Shown in pieces: positions 48,915 through 58,369 of a stretch of 64,000 bases of DNA. Under the pieces are notes generated by a model that did no database searches, was not told where the DNA came from, and saw nothing but the letters and a program-made list of their open reading frames with translations. Origin of the DNA: Pelagibacterium lacus (lineage in GTDB: Bacteria > Pseudomonadota > Alphaproteobacteria > Rhizobiales > Devosiaceae); the NCBI RefSeq assembly GCF_003345525.1, contig NZ_QQNH01000010.1:1-64000 (forward strand), written 5' to 3'. Within the stretch, counting starts at the first letter, position 1. Each line of letters opens with the position of its first letter. The position numbers and the translations under genes are program-made.

Positions 48915-50249
48915 ATGACCACCGTCCATCCCTTCCAAGTGCGCAATCGCGACGTCTGGGGCATTGCCGTGCCCGCGTCGGTGGCCTTCATCACCGAGCC
49001 GGTGGCCGGCATCATCGATATCGCCGTTATCGGGCAATTGGGCGATGCGGGCCTTCTGGGCGGCGTGTCGCTCGGCGCCTCGGCCTTCAGCGTCATCTTC
49101 GCGCTGGCCTTCTTCCTGCGCTTCGGCACGGCGGGGCTGACGGCGCAATCGGTGGGCGCCCGCGATCCGCTCGACGGGCTCCTGCACATGGCGCGGGCCA
49201 TGCTGGTCGCCGCCGGCATGAGTGTCGTGCTGCTGGCGCTCTCCTATCCCATTCGGCTCGGCTTTGCCGTCGCCATGGCCCCGCCCCCCAATGCGGCCGG
49301 GGCCTTTGACGGCTATATGGGCGTGCGCATGTGGTCGGTGCCCTTCGTGCTGGTCAACTACGTGCTGCTGGGCTGGTTCTACGGTCGGGCCAAGGCCCGC
49401 ACCGGCATGTGGCTGCAAATCATGGTCAACGTCACCAATGTCGTGCTCAGCATATGGTTCGTGCAGGGGCTGGGCTGGGGCGTGCCGGGGGTGGCCTGGG
49501 CGACGGTCATCGGGCAGAGCACCGCCGCCATTGCCGGGCTGGCCATCGTCCTGCGCCATTATGGCGGGCTCAACGCCATCAGGGCCAATACCAGCATGGC
49601 GGCTATGGCCGATGTCACCGCCCTGCGCCGCATGATGGGGATCAGCCGCGACCTCATCATCCGCTCGGCGGCCCTGATGGGGGGCTTTGCCTATTTCGCG
49701 GCGCAGAGCGCAAGGGTGGGCGAGGTGGAACTGGCGGCCAACGCCATCCTGTTGCAGCTCTTTTCGGTTTCGGCCTTCTTTCTCGACGGCATTGCCACGG
49801 CGGTGGAACAATTGTGCGGCAGGGCGGTGGGGGCCCGCTGGCGCCCCGCCTTCGAGCAGGCTACGCGGCTCGGGCTTGGCTGGGGCTTTGTGATCGCCGG
49901 CACGCTGAGCCTCCTGCTGTTCGTCTTCGGCGGGCTGGCCATCGATCTGATGACCACCAGCGAACCCGTGCGCGACATGGCGCGGGTCTATCTGGTCATG
50001 GCGGCCCTGACCCCGCTCAGCGGCATGCCGGCCTTCGTCTATGACGGGATCATGATCGGCGCGACGCTCAACGTCACCATGCGCAACGGCATGCTGATCT
50101 CGCTGGCCGCTTTCCTCGCCACGGCGATGATCCTCCAGCCGCTATTGGGCCTGTGGGGCCTCTGGATCGCCATGCATGTCCTGCTGCTGACCCGGGCCGG
50201 CATCTATGCCTGGGCCATCGGGCGGCGCAAGGATGAGATCTTCGCTTAG
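48915..50249 (+). CDS. MATE-family efflux transporter (DinF-like)
   Basis: This 444-aa protein with about twelve membrane helices has the MATE/DinF pattern (IAVPASVAFITEPVAGIIDI at the N-terminus, a related block near residue 240). It exports cationic or organic compounds using Na+ or H+. The longer reading from 48753 overlaps ydfG and is not used. Its end overlaps the convergent pyrD end by 4 bp. Confidence 0.88.
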   Translation: MTTVHPFQVRNRDVWGIAVPASVAFITEPVAGIIDIAVIGQLGDAGLLGGVSLGASAFSVIFALAFFLRFGTAGLTAQSVGARDPLDGLLHMARAMLVAAGMSVVLLALSYPIRLGFAVAMAPPPNAAGAFDGYMGVRMWSVPFVLVNYVLLGWFYGRAKARTGMWLQIMVNVTNVVLSIWFVQGLGWGVPGVAWATVIGQSTAAIAGLAIVLRHYGGLNAIRANTSMAAMADVTALRRMMGISRDLIIRSAALMGGFAYFAAQSARVGEVELAANAILLQLFSVSAFFLDGIATAVEQLCGRAVGARWRPAFEQATRLGLGWGFVIAGTLSLLLFVFGGLAIDLMTTSEPVRDMARVYLVMAALTPLSGMPAFVYDGIMIGATLNVTMRNGMLISLAAFLATAMILQPLLGLWGLWIAMHVLLLTRAGIYAWAIGRRKDEIFA

Positions 50250-51346
50250 AGCGCGCCGCGGCCCTCGGCCCAGTCGGCGACCGCCGTGCCGGTGAGGCCG
50301 GAGACCGATCCGAGCCCCTGTGCGGCGATCGCCTGGCTGAGCCCGGACTTGATCTCCTCGATCATTTCCAGTCCGCCGAACACCAGCGCCGAATAGAGCT
50401 GGACCACATTGGCGCCGGCCTCGAACTTGGCGATGGCGCTTCGGGCCGAATGGACGCCACCCACCCCGATGATGGGGAAATCGGGCCCCAGCCGCAGGCG
50501 CATCTGCGCGAGGCGCCGGGTGGCGAGGGCAAAGAGCGGGCGGCCCGACAGCCCGCCGGCTTCCGTTGCGTTTTCCTGGCCCGCCACCGCGTCGCGCGCG
50601 ATGGTGGTGTTGGAAACGATCAGGCCGTCGATGCCGCTGGCCAGGACGATGCGGGCGATATCGTCCATCTGGGGTTCGTCGAGGTCGGGGGCGATCTTGA
50701 GCAGGATGGGCGTCTGCCGCCCTTGGCCGGCGCGGGCCTCGGTCACCGCGCCGAGCAGGCGCCGCAGCGCGTCCTCGGCCTGGAAATTGCGCAGGCCCGG
50801 CGTATTGGGCGAGGAGACGTTGACGGTGAGATAATCGGCCAGGGGGGAGAAGGCGACGACGCCCTTGACGAAATCGGCGACGAAATCGGCGCTGTCCCGG
50901 TTGGCGCCGATATTGACGCCCACCACGCCGCCCGGCGCCCGCCCGGCCAGGCGACGGGCCACCGCGTCATGGCCGTCATTGTTGAAGCCCATCCGGTTGA
51001 TGACGCCCATGGACTGGGGGAGCCGGAAGACCCGTGGTGCCGGATTGCCCCGTTGCGGCAAGGGCGTGACCGTGCCGATCTCGACACATCCCAGGCCCAT
51101 CCGCATCAGGGGATCGGGGACCTCGGCATTCTTGTCGAAGCCCGCCGCCATGCCGATGGGATTGGAGAGGTCGAGGCCGAGGAAACGGGTGGCGAGATTG
51201 GCCGGATCGGCGGCGCCGGCCGGCACCAGGCCGAATTTGAGCGCGTTGAGCGTCGCCTTGTGGGCCGTCTCGGCTTCCATCCTCAAAAGGGAGTCGCGGG
51301 CAAATTTCTGCAGCGTGGCGTGACGGAGGAGATCGCCCAGCGCCAT
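50246..51346 (-). CDS. pyrD: Dihydroorotate dehydrogenase (quinone), class 2
   Basis: This 366-aa class 2 enzyme has the N-terminal membrane-associating helices, FMN-binding AAGFDKNAEVPDPLMRMG, GNPAPRVFRLP, and the catalytic Ser in TVNVSSPNTPGLRNFQ. It oxidises dihydroorotate to orotate and reduces quinone in pyrimidine synthesis. The ATG at 51346 overlaps the stop of the upstream DUF952 gene (ATGA). A longer open frame to 51652 is in another gene's region. Confidence 0.93.
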   Translation of the reverse strand: MALGDLLRHATLQKFARDSLLRMEAETAHKATLNALKFGLVPAGAADPANLATRFLGLDLSNPIGMAAGFDKNAEVPDPLMRMGLGCVEIGTVTPLPQRGNPAPRVFRLPQSMGVINRMGFNNDGHDAVARRLAGRAPGGVVGVNIGANRDSADFVADFVKGVVAFSPLADYLTVNVSSPNTPGLRNFQAEDALRRLLGAVTEARAGQGRQTPILLKIAPDLDEPQMDDIARIVLASGIDGLIVSNTTIARDAVAGQENATEAGGLSGRPLFALATRRLAQMRLRLGPDFPIIGVGGVHSARSAIAKFEAGANVVQLYSALVFGGLEMIEEIKSGLSQAIAAQGLGSVSGLTGTAVADWAEGRGAL

Positions 51347-51690
51347 CAGACAAGCTCCGGCAGGTCGAAGCCGCCATCGGCGCGGGCATTGAGGACATGT
51401 TCGGCGATCACCGCCGAAAGCGGCAGCGGCGCATAGAGATGGGGGAAGAGCTGCCCGCCGCGCGAGGGTTCCCAGGCGAGCTCCTGCGGCAGCAAGGCGG
51501 GATCGACGGTGGCCAGCACCAGTCCGGATTGTCCCCGATAGTGTTTGTCGAGCGTTTCGGCCAATTGTGCGGCGGTCGAAAAATGGATGTAGCCATCGGC
51601 CAGATCGACCGAAGTGCCGAGCAATTGCCCGTCCTCCCGGGCCCGGTCCCAATCGGCACGCGAGGCAATTTTGTAAATGAGGGGGGCCAT
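51346..51690 (-). CDS. DUF952 family protein
   Basis: This 114-aa protein of the DUF952 family has YKIASRADWDRA at the start and the conserved DGYIHFSTAAQLAETLDKHY and FPHLYAPLPLSAV. The fold is related to ADP-ribosyl-binding/transferase-like proteins but no activity is established. It is translationally coupled to pyrD, an arrangement common in Rhizobiales. Confidence 0.85.
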   Translation of the reverse strand: MAPLIYKIASRADWDRAREDGQLLGTSVDLADGYIHFSTAAQLAETLDKHYRGQSGLVLATVDPALLPQELAWEPSRGGQLFPHLYAPLPLSAVIAEHVLNARADGGFDLPELV

Positions 51691-51755
51691 GACCGATCCT
51701 TTCGCCGGTGCGGGTCTAGATCGGAACGGCCCCGCTGCCAAGGGCGGAAATGACT

Positions 51756-51777
51756 TTACAATCACGTGATCGTGTAA
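51756..51777. promoter_or_regulatory. Palindromic operator before the S24/XRE repressor
   Basis: The palindromic core ATCACGTGAT (51761-51770) is flanked by TTACA on the left and TGTAA on the right, giving an interrupted dyad. It sits 49 bp before the repressor start and 66 bp before the divergent DUF952-pyrD genes, so the repressor may control both (inference). Confidence 0.5.
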
Positions 51778-51825
51778 TAGGACTTGTTTCCATAAGAAAA
51801 GACTTCTTTCCTTTCGGACGCGCCG

Positions 51826-52467
51826 ATGCTCTCTCACCTCGCCATATGGGAAGCCCTTGACGCCCTTGCGGAGCGGCATGGCCTGTCGACATCGGGACTG
51901 GCCAAGCTGGCCGGGCTGGACGCCACGGCGTTCAATCCCTCCAAGCGGATCAGCAAGGACGGGCGCGAGCGCTGGCCCTCGACGGAGTCGATCGCCAAGG
52001 TCTTGCAGGCCACCCAGGAATCCTTCGATACGTTTCTGTCCTCCGCCGTGCCCTATGCGCAGGCATCCGGAACGGCGCCGGGTCGGACGGTGCCGCTGCT
52101 CGGCTTCGCCCAGGCCGGGTCGGGCGGCTATTTCGACGCGGCGGGCTTTCCGGCCGGGCAGGGCTGGGACGAGGTGAAGTTCCCCGGCCTGGGGGATGGG
52201 TCGGCCTATGCCCTTGAAGTCACCGGGGATTCCATGCAGCCGCTCTATCGCGACGGCGACATCATCATCGTCTCGCCCACCGAGCAATTGCGGCGCGGGG
52301 ACCGGGTCGTGGCGCGCACCGCCGAGGGGGAGGTGATGGCCAAGATCCTCTATCGCCGCACGGAAAAGCAGATCGAGCTGCATTCGATCAATCCCGAGCA
52401 CCCGCCCCGCCTGTTCCAGCCCCAGGAGATCGACTGGATCGCCCGCATCCTGTGGGCCAGCCAGTAG
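51826..52467 (+). CDS. XRE-HTH repressor with S24 (LexA-like) autopeptidase domain
   Basis: This 213-aa protein has an N-terminal helix-turn-helix (STSGLAKLAGLDATAFNPSKR), a linker with the Ala-Gly cleavage site (A97-G98 in GFAQAGSGGY), and a C-terminal S24 domain with catalytic S136 in VTGDSMQPLYRDGD and K173 in MAKILYR. RecA filament would trigger self-cleavage and derepression, as in LexA and phage CI. No phage genes surround it, so it is a chromosomal family of its own. Confidence 0.88.
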   Translation: MLSHLAIWEALDALAERHGLSTSGLAKLAGLDATAFNPSKRISKDGRERWPSTESIAKVLQATQESFDTFLSSAVPYAQASGTAPGRTVPLLGFAQAGSGGYFDAAGFPAGQGWDEVKFPGLGDGSAYALEVTGDSMQPLYRDGDIIIVSPTEQLRRGDRVVARTAEGEVMAKILYRRTEKQIELHSINPEHPPRLFQPQEIDWIARILWASQ

Positions 52468-52471
52468 GCGG

Positions 52472-52909
52472 TCAGGCCAGCGCCTCGGCCAGCAGATCGA
52501 GCCAGGCGGTCCAGCCCTGCCGGGTCGCTTCGATCCCCTCGTCATCCATGGCTTCCCCTTCCCACGCATTGGTGAAGGTGAGTTCGGTGCGGTTGGCATC
52601 GAGCGGGCGCAGCTGGATGGTGATGGTCTCGTTCGTATAGGGATTGTCCTGCGGCGCTATCTGGGCGGCCCCGAAGGTCATGACGATTTTCCGGTCGGCA
52701 ATCAGTTCGAGATAGCGTCCTTCATGGACGAATGTGCCGCCCTCTCCGTCGTCATTGACAAACCGATAGGAACCGCCCACTCGCACATCGGCCCGCTCGA
52801 CCTGCCCCACCCAGGTGCCCAGCCGGTCCGGATCGGTCCAGGCCGCATAGACATCCTCTGCGGGGGCCTCGAAGGTCCGCACGATCGACACCGAATGGTT
52901 GTTGCTCAT
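52472..52909 (-). CDS. SRPBCC/AHSA1-domain protein
   Basis: This 145-aa protein of the START-like AHSA1 family has VRTFEAPAEDVYAAWTDPD at the N-terminus and the C-terminal helix EATRQGWTAWLDLLAEAL. Members bind hydrophobic ligands; many are of unknown role. It lies 28 bp after lysS on the same strand and may be co-transcribed. Confidence 0.85.
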   Translation of the reverse strand: MSNNHSVSIVRTFEAPAEDVYAAWTDPDRLGTWVGQVERADVRVGGSYRFVNDDGEGGTFVHEGRYLELIADRKIVMTFGAAQIAPQDNPYTNETITIQLRPLDANRTELTFTNAWEGEAMDDEGIEATRQGWTAWLDLLAEALA

Positions 52910-52937
52910 TTTGGCTCTCCTCCTGCCGGGGGACGTA

Positions 52938-54581
52938 TTATGCCTTGGCCAACTCGCCGCTGAGCGCCCGCTCGATGAGCTTGCGGGTGTTTTCGATGCC
53001 GTAGAGCGCGGCGAAGGAGCCGAAGCGCGGTCCGCGCTCCTGCCCGATCAGCACCTGGTAGAGCATCTGGAAAAAGGCGCCGGACACCCCCGGCCCACCG
53101 CTCGGGCCGAGGCGCTTGTGGTCCTGATAGCGCTCGATCTCGCGCGCCACGTCGAGCGCCGCGTTCTGGATGGCCTCGCCATCGGCGTCGGCCGGCAGCT
53201 GGCCGAAGGCGTCCGACAGCGCCTCGAGCGCCTGGCGCTCCACCGCGTCGGGGGCGCGATAGGACTTTTTGACGAAATCGCGGAAATAGCGCATGGCATA
53301 GCCGACCAGCACGTCGAGATGCGGGTGGCTCTGGGGCGTCGTCCCCGGCGCATAGGCCGAGATATAGCCCCACATGACGTCCGCGCTCTCGGGATTGGAG
53401 GCGGTGGCGAGGTTGAGCAGCAGCGCAAAGCTCACCGGCATGTCGACGGCCGGCGGCCGGCCCGAATGGATGTGGAAGGTGGGGTTTTCCAGCAGCTGGG
53501 CCGCATCCTCGGCCTGCGCCTTGGCGGCGAAGCTGTAATATTCGTCCACCGCCTTGGGGATGACGTCGAAATAGAGCCGCTTGGCTGTCCGGGGCTTCTG
53601 GAACATGAACAGCGCCAGGCTCTCCGAGGAGGCATAGGTCAGCCATTCGTCGATGGTGATGCCGTTGCCCTTGGACTTGGAGATCTTCTGGCCTTCCTCG
53701 TCGAGGAACAGCTCGTAGACGTAATGCTCGGGCGGGGTGCCGCCGAGAATGGAGCAGATGCGGTCATAGATCGCCTGATTGGTCTGGTGGTCCTTGCCGA
53801 ACATCTCGAAATCGACCCCCAGCGCCGCCCAGCGCATGCCGAAATCGGGCTTCCATTGCAGCTTGACGTTGCCGCCGGTGACCGGCAGCGTCACGTCGCG
53901 CCCGTCCTCGTCTGCGAAGGTCACCGTGCCGTCCTTGGCGTTGACCTCCTTCATCGGCACATAGAGCACCCGCCCCGAGACCGGGGAGATCGGCAGGATG
54001 GGCGAATAGGTCGCCTGCCGCTCGGCGCCGAGCGTGGGCAGCATCACCTCCATGATGGCGTCATAGCGCTCCAGCGCCCGCAGCAGCATGGCGTCGAACT
54101 TGCCGGACGTATAGTATTCGGTGGCCGAGGCGAATTCGTAGTCGAACCCGAAAGTGTCGAGGAAACGCCGCAGCATGGCGTTGTTGTGCGCGCCGAAGCT
54201 GGGATATTCATTGGTCCAGGGATCGGGCACCGCCGTCAGCGGCTTTTGCAGATAGGGCTCGAGCGCCTCGCGGGACGGCACGTTGTCGGGGATCTTGCGC
54301 ATGCCGTCCATGTCGTCGGAAAAGCAGATCAGCCGCGTCTTGATGGCGTCGCCTGTCAGGAGCCGGAACGCGGTGCGCACCATGGTGGTGCGCATCACCT
54401 CCCCGAAGGTGCCGATATGGGGCTTGCCCGACGGACCGTAGCCAGTCTCGAAGATCACTTCGGATTTGCCGAGCCTTTCGGCCCGCGCCACCACCTTGCG
54501 CGCTTCCTCGAACGGCCAGGCGCGGGCGCCGGTCGCGGCTTCGATGGCGGAAGGGTCGAGCGGGGGCAGGGTCTGGGACAC
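52938..54581 (-). CDS. lysS: Lysyl-tRNA synthetase, class I
   Basis: This 547-aa class I lysyl-tRNA synthetase has the HIGH-like PHIGTF (54-59) and KMSKS-like KISKSK (299-304) signatures. It charges tRNA-Lys. Class I LysRS is found in archaea, spirochaetes and many alphaproteobacteria, and is unrelated to the class II enzyme of most bacteria. The GTG at 54581 preceded by AAGGACGGG is chosen; a longer reading to 54647 starts at an ATG with no family support. Confidence 0.93.
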   Translation of the reverse strand: MSQTLPPLDPSAIEAATGARAWPFEEARKVVARAERLGKSEVIFETGYGPSGKPHIGTFGEVMRTTMVRTAFRLLTGDAIKTRLICFSDDMDGMRKIPDNVPSREALEPYLQKPLTAVPDPWTNEYPSFGAHNNAMLRRFLDTFGFDYEFASATEYYTSGKFDAMLLRALERYDAIMEVMLPTLGAERQATYSPILPISPVSGRVLYVPMKEVNAKDGTVTFADEDGRDVTLPVTGGNVKLQWKPDFGMRWAALGVDFEMFGKDHQTNQAIYDRICSILGGTPPEHYVYELFLDEEGQKISKSKGNGITIDEWLTYASSESLALFMFQKPRTAKRLYFDVIPKAVDEYYSFAAKAQAEDAAQLLENPTFHIHSGRPPAVDMPVSFALLLNLATASNPESADVMWGYISAYAPGTTPQSHPHLDVLVGYAMRYFRDFVKKSYRAPDAVERQALEALSDAFGQLPADADGEAIQNAALDVAREIERYQDHKRLGPSGGPGVSGAFFQMLYQVLIGQERGPRFGSFAALYGIENTRKLIERALSGELAKA

Positions 54582-54730
54582 GAAAAGGCCCGTCCTTTGG
54601 CAAGGGGTGTGGAGAAAACCAGCCGGTGTTGCACCAACGCCGGGCAAACGTCAATGCCGATGACGGCGCCCTTGCGTCGGCCAACGGCTATTCCTAGAAT
54701 CGTCTCCGGACCACCAGCACCGAGGGTGAT

Positions 54731-55138
54731 GTGATGCAGATGTCGGTAACGGACGCGCTCGTCCATATCATGGTCATGACCGCTGTCTCGGACAAGGACG
54801 TGACGGAGCGGGAGATGGATCGCTTCGCCGCGCTGATCGGGCGCTGGCCGATCTTCGAGGAGTTCGACATCGCCCGCCTGTCCGAGGTGGCGAGCGCCTG
54901 CGTCGAGACCATCAACCGGGCCGGGCTCGATGCCCTGCTCAACCAGATCGCCGAAACCCTCGAGCCGCGCCTGCAGGAAACCGCCTATGCCATCGCGGTG
55001 GAGATCGCCACGGTGGACCTCACGCTCAACCAGGAGGAATTGCGCATGCTCGAGATGATCCGCGACGCCTTCTCCATCGACAGGCTGACCACCGCCGCCA
55101 TCGAGACCTCGGCCCGTATCCGCCACCGCAAGCTCTAG
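54731..55138 (+). CDS. TerB-like (tellurite resistance) family protein
   Basis: This 135-aa all-helical acidic protein resembles the TerB domain, with the acidic metal-binding type segment VMTAVSDKDVTEREMDRF and a second DLTLNQEELRML that repeats its pattern. TerB domains bind metal and act in stress responses. It starts at GTG 54731 or ATG 54734. It is divergent from lysS with no other Ter genes nearby, so a general stress or housekeeping role is likely. Confidence 0.75.
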   Translation: MMQMSVTDALVHIMVMTAVSDKDVTEREMDRFAALIGRWPIFEEFDIARLSEVASACVETINRAGLDALLNQIAETLEPRLQETAYAIAVEIATVDLTLNQEELRMLEMIRDAFSIDRLTTAAIETSARIRHRKL

Positions 55139-55153
55139 GCGGCTCGGAAGCGC

Positions 55154-55972
55154 TCAGTAAAAGCTCACCGGGAACCAGCGCAGGTACAATTCGTCCAGCC
55201 GGCCCTCGCGCTGCAGGCGGATCAGGGCCCAGTTGAGCGCCAGGCGCACATTGTCGAGCCCGGAGGGGACGGCCATGGCAAAGCCTGCCCCGAACAGGTC
55301 GGGCCGGAAATAGGCCTCGCCGGCAAAGCCGCAGCAGTCGGGATTCTCGTTGAGCCAGAACGAGGCCCGCACCGCATCGCCGAAATAATAGCCGATCTCG
55401 CCTGCCTCCAGTGCCTCCAGCGCCGCGAAATCGCTCTCGAAGCCGACGATTTCGGCCTGGGGCAGGCTGGTTTCGGCAAGCTCCGCGTGCGGCGAGCCGG
55501 CCAAGACGCCCACCCTGCCGCCGATGGCGCCAGGGCGGAAATCCTGCGCGCTGTCCTTCGGGGCGACGAAGCGGGCCGGCAATTGCAGATAGATACGGGT
55601 GAAATCGAACCGTTCCGCCGCATCCCGGGTGATGTCGAGCCCGGCGATCAGCGCATCGCCCTGATTGTCGGCCAGCGCATCCTGCGCCTGGTTCCAGGGC
55701 CAGGCCTGGATGGTGCACCGCGCCCCCAGCCGCAGGCAGATAGCATTGGCGAGATCGACATGGAACCCGACCAGCCGCCCATTGGCGTCGGCATAGTTGA
55801 AGGGAGGGAAATCGTCGGTGGTCAGAAACCGCAGCGCCGGGATTTCGGCCGGATCGAAAACGTCGTCGCGGGCATCGGGGTCCACATGCACCGGCAGGTC
55901 CTGCGCCCAGCCTGCCGCCGAAATGACGAGCATTATCAAGAGGGCAGGGAGAAGGGCCAGGTGTCGAGGCAC
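55154..55972 (-). CDS. Periplasmic solute-binding protein, family 3
   Basis: This protein of about 272 aa has a signal peptide (ending GWA-QD) and an SBP_bac_3 domain: LRFLTTDDFPPFNYADANG, GFHVDLANAICLRLG, AGLDITRDAAERFDFT. GTG 55972 is the probable start; the open frame extends to 56113 with no family support. Such proteins bind polar amino acids or act as sensor or mixed-function domains. No ABC permease or ATPase is adjacent, so its partner is elsewhere or it is an orphan receptor. Confidence 0.75.
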   Translation of the reverse strand: MPRHLALLPALLIMLVISAAGWAQDLPVHVDPDARDDVFDPAEIPALRFLTTDDFPPFNYADANGRLVGFHVDLANAICLRLGARCTIQAWPWNQAQDALADNQGDALIAGLDITRDAAERFDFTRIYLQLPARFVAPKDSAQDFRPGAIGGRVGVLAGSPHAELAETSLPQAEIVGFESDFAALEALEAGEIGYYFGDAVRASFWLNENPDCCGFAGEAYFRPDLFGAGFAMAVPSGLDNVRLALNWALIRLQREGRLDELYLRWFPVSFY

Positions 55973-56028
55973 GGGGATGTCCGGGGCCGGGGAGCAGAAG
56001 TGGTGTTTATGGCCTATTCGTCCGGCAA

Positions 56029-57945
56029 TTGATAGACTTGTCCCGTTTGGGGGGCAGGATGGGTGCAATATCTCGCAAGGATAGGGCCGAATTTCTGGAC
56101 GGGCTCGTGGCACCGACCTCCCTGGCCGACCGCGGCGATGAGATCATGGCACGGGCAGAACGATTGCGGGTCGACCCGCTGGCCGTCGCCGCCCATCTCG
56201 CCCTGGACGCCCCCGATCTCATCTATCGCCGTGCCGCCGCCGTGCTCGGCCTCGCCTTCGAGGACGAACTGGCCGACAAGCTGCTGACGCTCGAGGAGAC
56301 CGCCGATACCGACCGGCTCGGGCAGATCGCGAGCTGCCGGGGAGTGCGCGGCGGGCGCGAGGTGCTGTTCTTCACGCCAAGGCTCGACCAGGTCATGGCC
56401 CTGCGGGCCGGCATGGGCAGCCATCCGCGCTGGCGCCAAAGGCTGTGCGTCGTCCCGCCGCGCGCCCTGCGCGAGGGACTGGCCGCCGCCAATGCCCAGC
56501 TCCTGCTCACCGGGTCGCGCCAGGGACTGTCGCGGCGCTATCCGCTGGCCGGCGCCCATCTCGACCTCCCGCTGACGGTCCGGCTCGGCTTCGTCGCCTT
56601 TCTCCTATGCGCCATAGCCGCCAGCGCGGTCACCATCCCGATCCTCCAGCCGTTGCTGCTGGCGCCGGTCGCCATCGCGCTCATCGCGCCATCGATCTTT
56701 CGCCTCTGGGCGGCGTTCAGCCTCTCCGATGACGGCGTGTTGCAGGCGAGGGGGCTGTTGGCGGACGCGGCACTCCCCTCCTATGCGGTGCTGATCCCCT
56801 TGCGCGACGAGGCCCATATGGTGCGCCAGAGCGCCGATGCCATGCGCAGGCTCGATTATCCGGCCGAAAAGCTCGAGATCATCTTCGTCGTCGAAAGCGC
56901 CAGCGCCGAGACCGTGCTGGCGGCGCGGCGCGAAACCCACGATCCCCGCTTCAGCCTGCTGGTCGTCCCCGAGGCGCCGCCCCACACCAAGCCCAAGGCG
57001 CTCAATTTCGCTCTGCCGCTGGTGCGCGCCGAGCGGGTGGTGGTGTTTGACGCCGAGGACGTGCCCGATCCGGCGCAATTGCGCCAGGCGGCCACGCTGT
57101 TCGCCGAGGACCCCCAGCTCGAATGCCTGCAGGCCGAACTGCGCATCACCAATGGCCACCGCAACTGGATCGCGCATATGTTCGCCGCCGAATATGCCGG
57201 ACATTTCGGCGTGCTGCTGCCGGCCATTGGCCGGGCCGGCCTGCCCATGCCGCTGGGGGGCACCTCCAACCATTTCCGCACCGCGACCTTGCGCAAGCTG
57301 GGCGGCTGGGATGCGTTCAACGTCACCGAGGACGCCGACCTGGGCATCAGGATGACCCGGCTGGGCATGAAGCTGGCCAGCTTTGCCGGCATCACCTGGG
57401 AGGAAGCGCCCGAGACGGCGGGAGCCTGGGCCCGCCAGCGCAGCCGCTGGACCAAGGGCTGGATGCAGACCGTCCTGGTCCATTCCCGCCGCCCGGCAAA
57501 CCTTCTGACCGATCTCGGCTGGAAAGGGCTGTCGGCCTTCTACATCTTCGTCGGCGGCATGGTTCTGGCCATCGCCATGCACGGGCTGTTCCTCGTCAGG
57601 ACCCTGATGCAATTGCTGGCCGATATCGTTTCGGGCGGCACCCCGGCGCCGCTGACCCTGGCGGGGCTGCTGAGCCTGGTCATCGGCTATTGCGGCGCGG
57701 CGGTGGTGAGCGTCGTGGCGCTGGAAAGGCTCGGCCGGGGTGGGCGCCTGATGGTCATCGTCTCCTTGCCGGCCTATTGGCTGCTGGGCTGGTATGCGCT
57801 GGTGCTGGCCGCCATCGAACTCATCATCCGTCCCTATCACTGGGCCAAGACGCCCCATATCGGGCGTGGCCTCGCCGGATCGGACGCGCCCCAGGCGCCC
57901 GATTTGGAGGTGCAACACCCGTCCCCTACGCATTTGCCGCAATAG
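56029..57945 (+). CDS. Large membrane glycosyltransferase, GT2, with N-terminal MshEN-like region
   Basis: This 638-aa protein has a soluble N-terminal region (to about 180) resembling the T2SS GspE-N/MshEN fold (DPLAVAAHLALDAPDL), then two membrane helices, a GT2 catalytic domain with D341-A-E-D344, TEDADLG and the processive motif Q470-RSRW474, and about four C-terminal helices. It probably makes or exports a beta-linked polysaccharide using UDP-sugar. MshEN modules can bind c-di-GMP, so regulation by that messenger is possible (inference). An internal ATG at 56059 is an alternative start. Confidence 0.8.
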   Translation: MIDLSRLGGRMGAISRKDRAEFLDGLVAPTSLADRGDEIMARAERLRVDPLAVAAHLALDAPDLIYRRAAAVLGLAFEDELADKLLTLEETADTDRLGQIASCRGVRGGREVLFFTPRLDQVMALRAGMGSHPRWRQRLCVVPPRALREGLAAANAQLLLTGSRQGLSRRYPLAGAHLDLPLTVRLGFVAFLLCAIAASAVTIPILQPLLLAPVAIALIAPSIFRLWAAFSLSDDGVLQARGLLADAALPSYAVLIPLRDEAHMVRQSADAMRRLDYPAEKLEIIFVVESASAETVLAARRETHDPRFSLLVVPEAPPHTKPKALNFALPLVRAERVVVFDAEDVPDPAQLRQAATLFAEDPQLECLQAELRITNGHRNWIAHMFAAEYAGHFGVLLPAIGRAGLPMPLGGTSNHFRTATLRKLGGWDAFNVTEDADLGIRMTRLGMKLASFAGITWEEAPETAGAWARQRSRWTKGWMQTVLVHSRRPANLLTDLGWKGLSAFYIFVGGMVLAIAMHGLFLVRTLMQLLADIVSGGTPAPLTLAGLLSLVIGYCGAAVVSVVALERLGRGGRLMVIVSLPAYWLLGWYALVLAAIELIIRPYHWAKTPHIGRGLAGSDAPQAPDLEVQHPSPTHLPQ

Positions 57946-58002
57946 GATTCGCCGGGCCGGCGGGGATAGTCTGCGTTTTCCCGAACGTGCTAGCCTTGCA
58001 CC

Positions 58003-58359
58003 ATGATCTTGCGCCGACTCGATTCCCTTGCCGGGCCTGGTGGCCGCCCCGGGGCGGAACCGGAGGCACGGGCCGAGACCCAACCCGCCCGCAAGACGCG
58101 ATCCTGGCTCGTCCGCTTCCTCCTCGTGGCGGGGGTCATTAGCATCGTGTCGTCGGCAATCGGCGCGTTCTGGCTGCTCTCGGCGGCGCTGGGGTTCAAC
58201 CTCGTCGTCACCGCCAGCCTCTATGGCTTCGCGGTCCTCGGCATGACGGTGTTCACTGCGGGGGCGGGCGGCGGTGGGGCGATCTGGCTGGTGCGCCTGC
58301 TCGGGCCGGCCCCCGCCGCCCTCCTGCTGTTCTGGGGGCTGGGGGCGGCCGGGCTTTAG
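58003..58359 (+). CDS. Small membrane protein, unknown
   Basis: This 118-aa protein has a polar, Arg/Pro-rich first third and then three predicted membrane helices (FLLVAGVISIVSSAIGAFWLL is within the first). It sits between the GT2 and the PodJ-like gene. No recognised domain; function unknown. The Gly-rich stretch FTAGAGGGGAI separates helices 2 and 3. Confidence 0.55.
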   Translation: MILRRLDSLAGPGGRPGAEPEARAETQPARKTRSWLVRFLLVAGVISIVSSAIGAFWLLSAALGFNLVVTASLYGFAVLGMTVFTAGAGGGGAIWLVRLLGPAPAALLLFWGLGAAGL

Positions 58360-58369
58360 CGCCTGCGCG

